Part shown: positions 63,769 through 64,000 of the stretch, piece after piece | Numbering within the stretch: the stretch's first letter is position 1 | Layout of the letters: each line of letters starts with the position of its first letter | Source: Phoronis australis | Lineage: Eukaryota > Phoronida > Phoronidae | Length of the DNA stretch: 64,000 nucleotides | NCBI GenBank assembly: GCA_002633005.1 | Contig: NMRA01000138.1 | Coordinates: 679,963 to 743,962 of the forward strand | Reading direction: 5' to 3' | Program-made: the position numbers and the translations under genes | Notes under the pieces: generated by a model | Database searches by the model: none | What the model was told of the DNA's origin: nothing | Seen by the model: only the letters and a program-made list of their open reading frames with translations

Positions 63769-64000
63769 ATCCCTGCTGAAAATTCAAGCCAAAACCCAAT
63801 TAGAATTGTTAACTGAAGCGCAAGTTTCAATTACCCCATTCCCTGCCAACACAATAGAGAGCCAGCTGGCTGGCCTGCCTCAGTTAAGATGGCGTCATAA
63901 AATTCTCCAACTGAATAGGACTACTTGTGACCTTCTTTTTGACCTGGATTTTCATATGGAGGAACCAGAAACCTGTTATATGGTAGTTACATTGGCTGAG
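63588..64000. other. Start of intron 38 to window end
   Basis: After the duplicated exon ends, nothing is recognised. The gene's remaining exons lie outside. Confidence 0.5.

Noticed and set aside
1-64000. tRNA genes, rRNA, CRISPR arrays, bacterial-type operons
   Set aside because: I looked for tRNA box patterns, regular direct repeats with unique spacers and tightly packed frames and found none. The window is eukaryotic.

Overview
This looks like part of a nuclear scaffold from an invertebrate animal, probably a marine one. It is AT-rich, with no operons or bacterial-style gene packing. Short exons (21-654 nt) are separated by GT-AG introns of about 0.1-10.5 kb, and the introns are full of small inverted-repeat elements, minisatellites and microsatellites. 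There is one 514-base N gap (8653-9166) and a single N at 17880. The second N sits at what looks like an unmerged heterozygous contig overlap. I cannot name the species.

One gene dominates the window. It lies on the + strand and runs from a first coding exon at 4358-4557 to beyond the right edge; the last exon I can place ends at 63587. I chained 38 exons by hand using acceptor and donor sites and reading phase. The joined coding sequence is 5412 nt, or 1804 codons, with no stop, and every phase matches across every junction. The product is a large, mostly alpha-helical coiled-coil protein. Charged heptad-type segments (exons 3-14 and 22-24) are followed or interrupted by low-complexity Ser/Thr/Lys-rich parts (exons 15-21 and 25). 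Then come a helical domain (exon 27), a long Ser-rich part with a candidate protein-phosphatase-1 docking motif (exons 28-30), and further helical segments (exons 34-38). I do not recognise the family, so I give no symbol. The 3' end is outside the window.

Layout: 1-4357 is upstream sequence with a 57-bp minisatellite split by an inverted-repeat element. 4358-25878 holds exons 1-10, with intronic elements at 7034-8036, 8132-9629 (27-bp terminal inverted repeats), 16614-17459 and 19812-20221, plus a 741-bp tandem duplication at 17140-18621. 25879-36348 is a 10.5-kb intron holding a TTAA-flanked 1.7-kb element with a broken THAP-like zinc finger, smaller TTAA elements, a 95-bp hairpin and a possible alternative last exon. 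36349-54921 holds exons 11-27, nearly all of symmetric phase 0-0. 55386-63587 holds exons 28-38, including a 21-nt microexon and a tandemly duplicated exon end.

The most unusual points are the long run of symmetric exons, the repeated occurrence of tandem duplications exactly at 5' splice sites of this gene, and the TTAA element family with its THAP-like relic.
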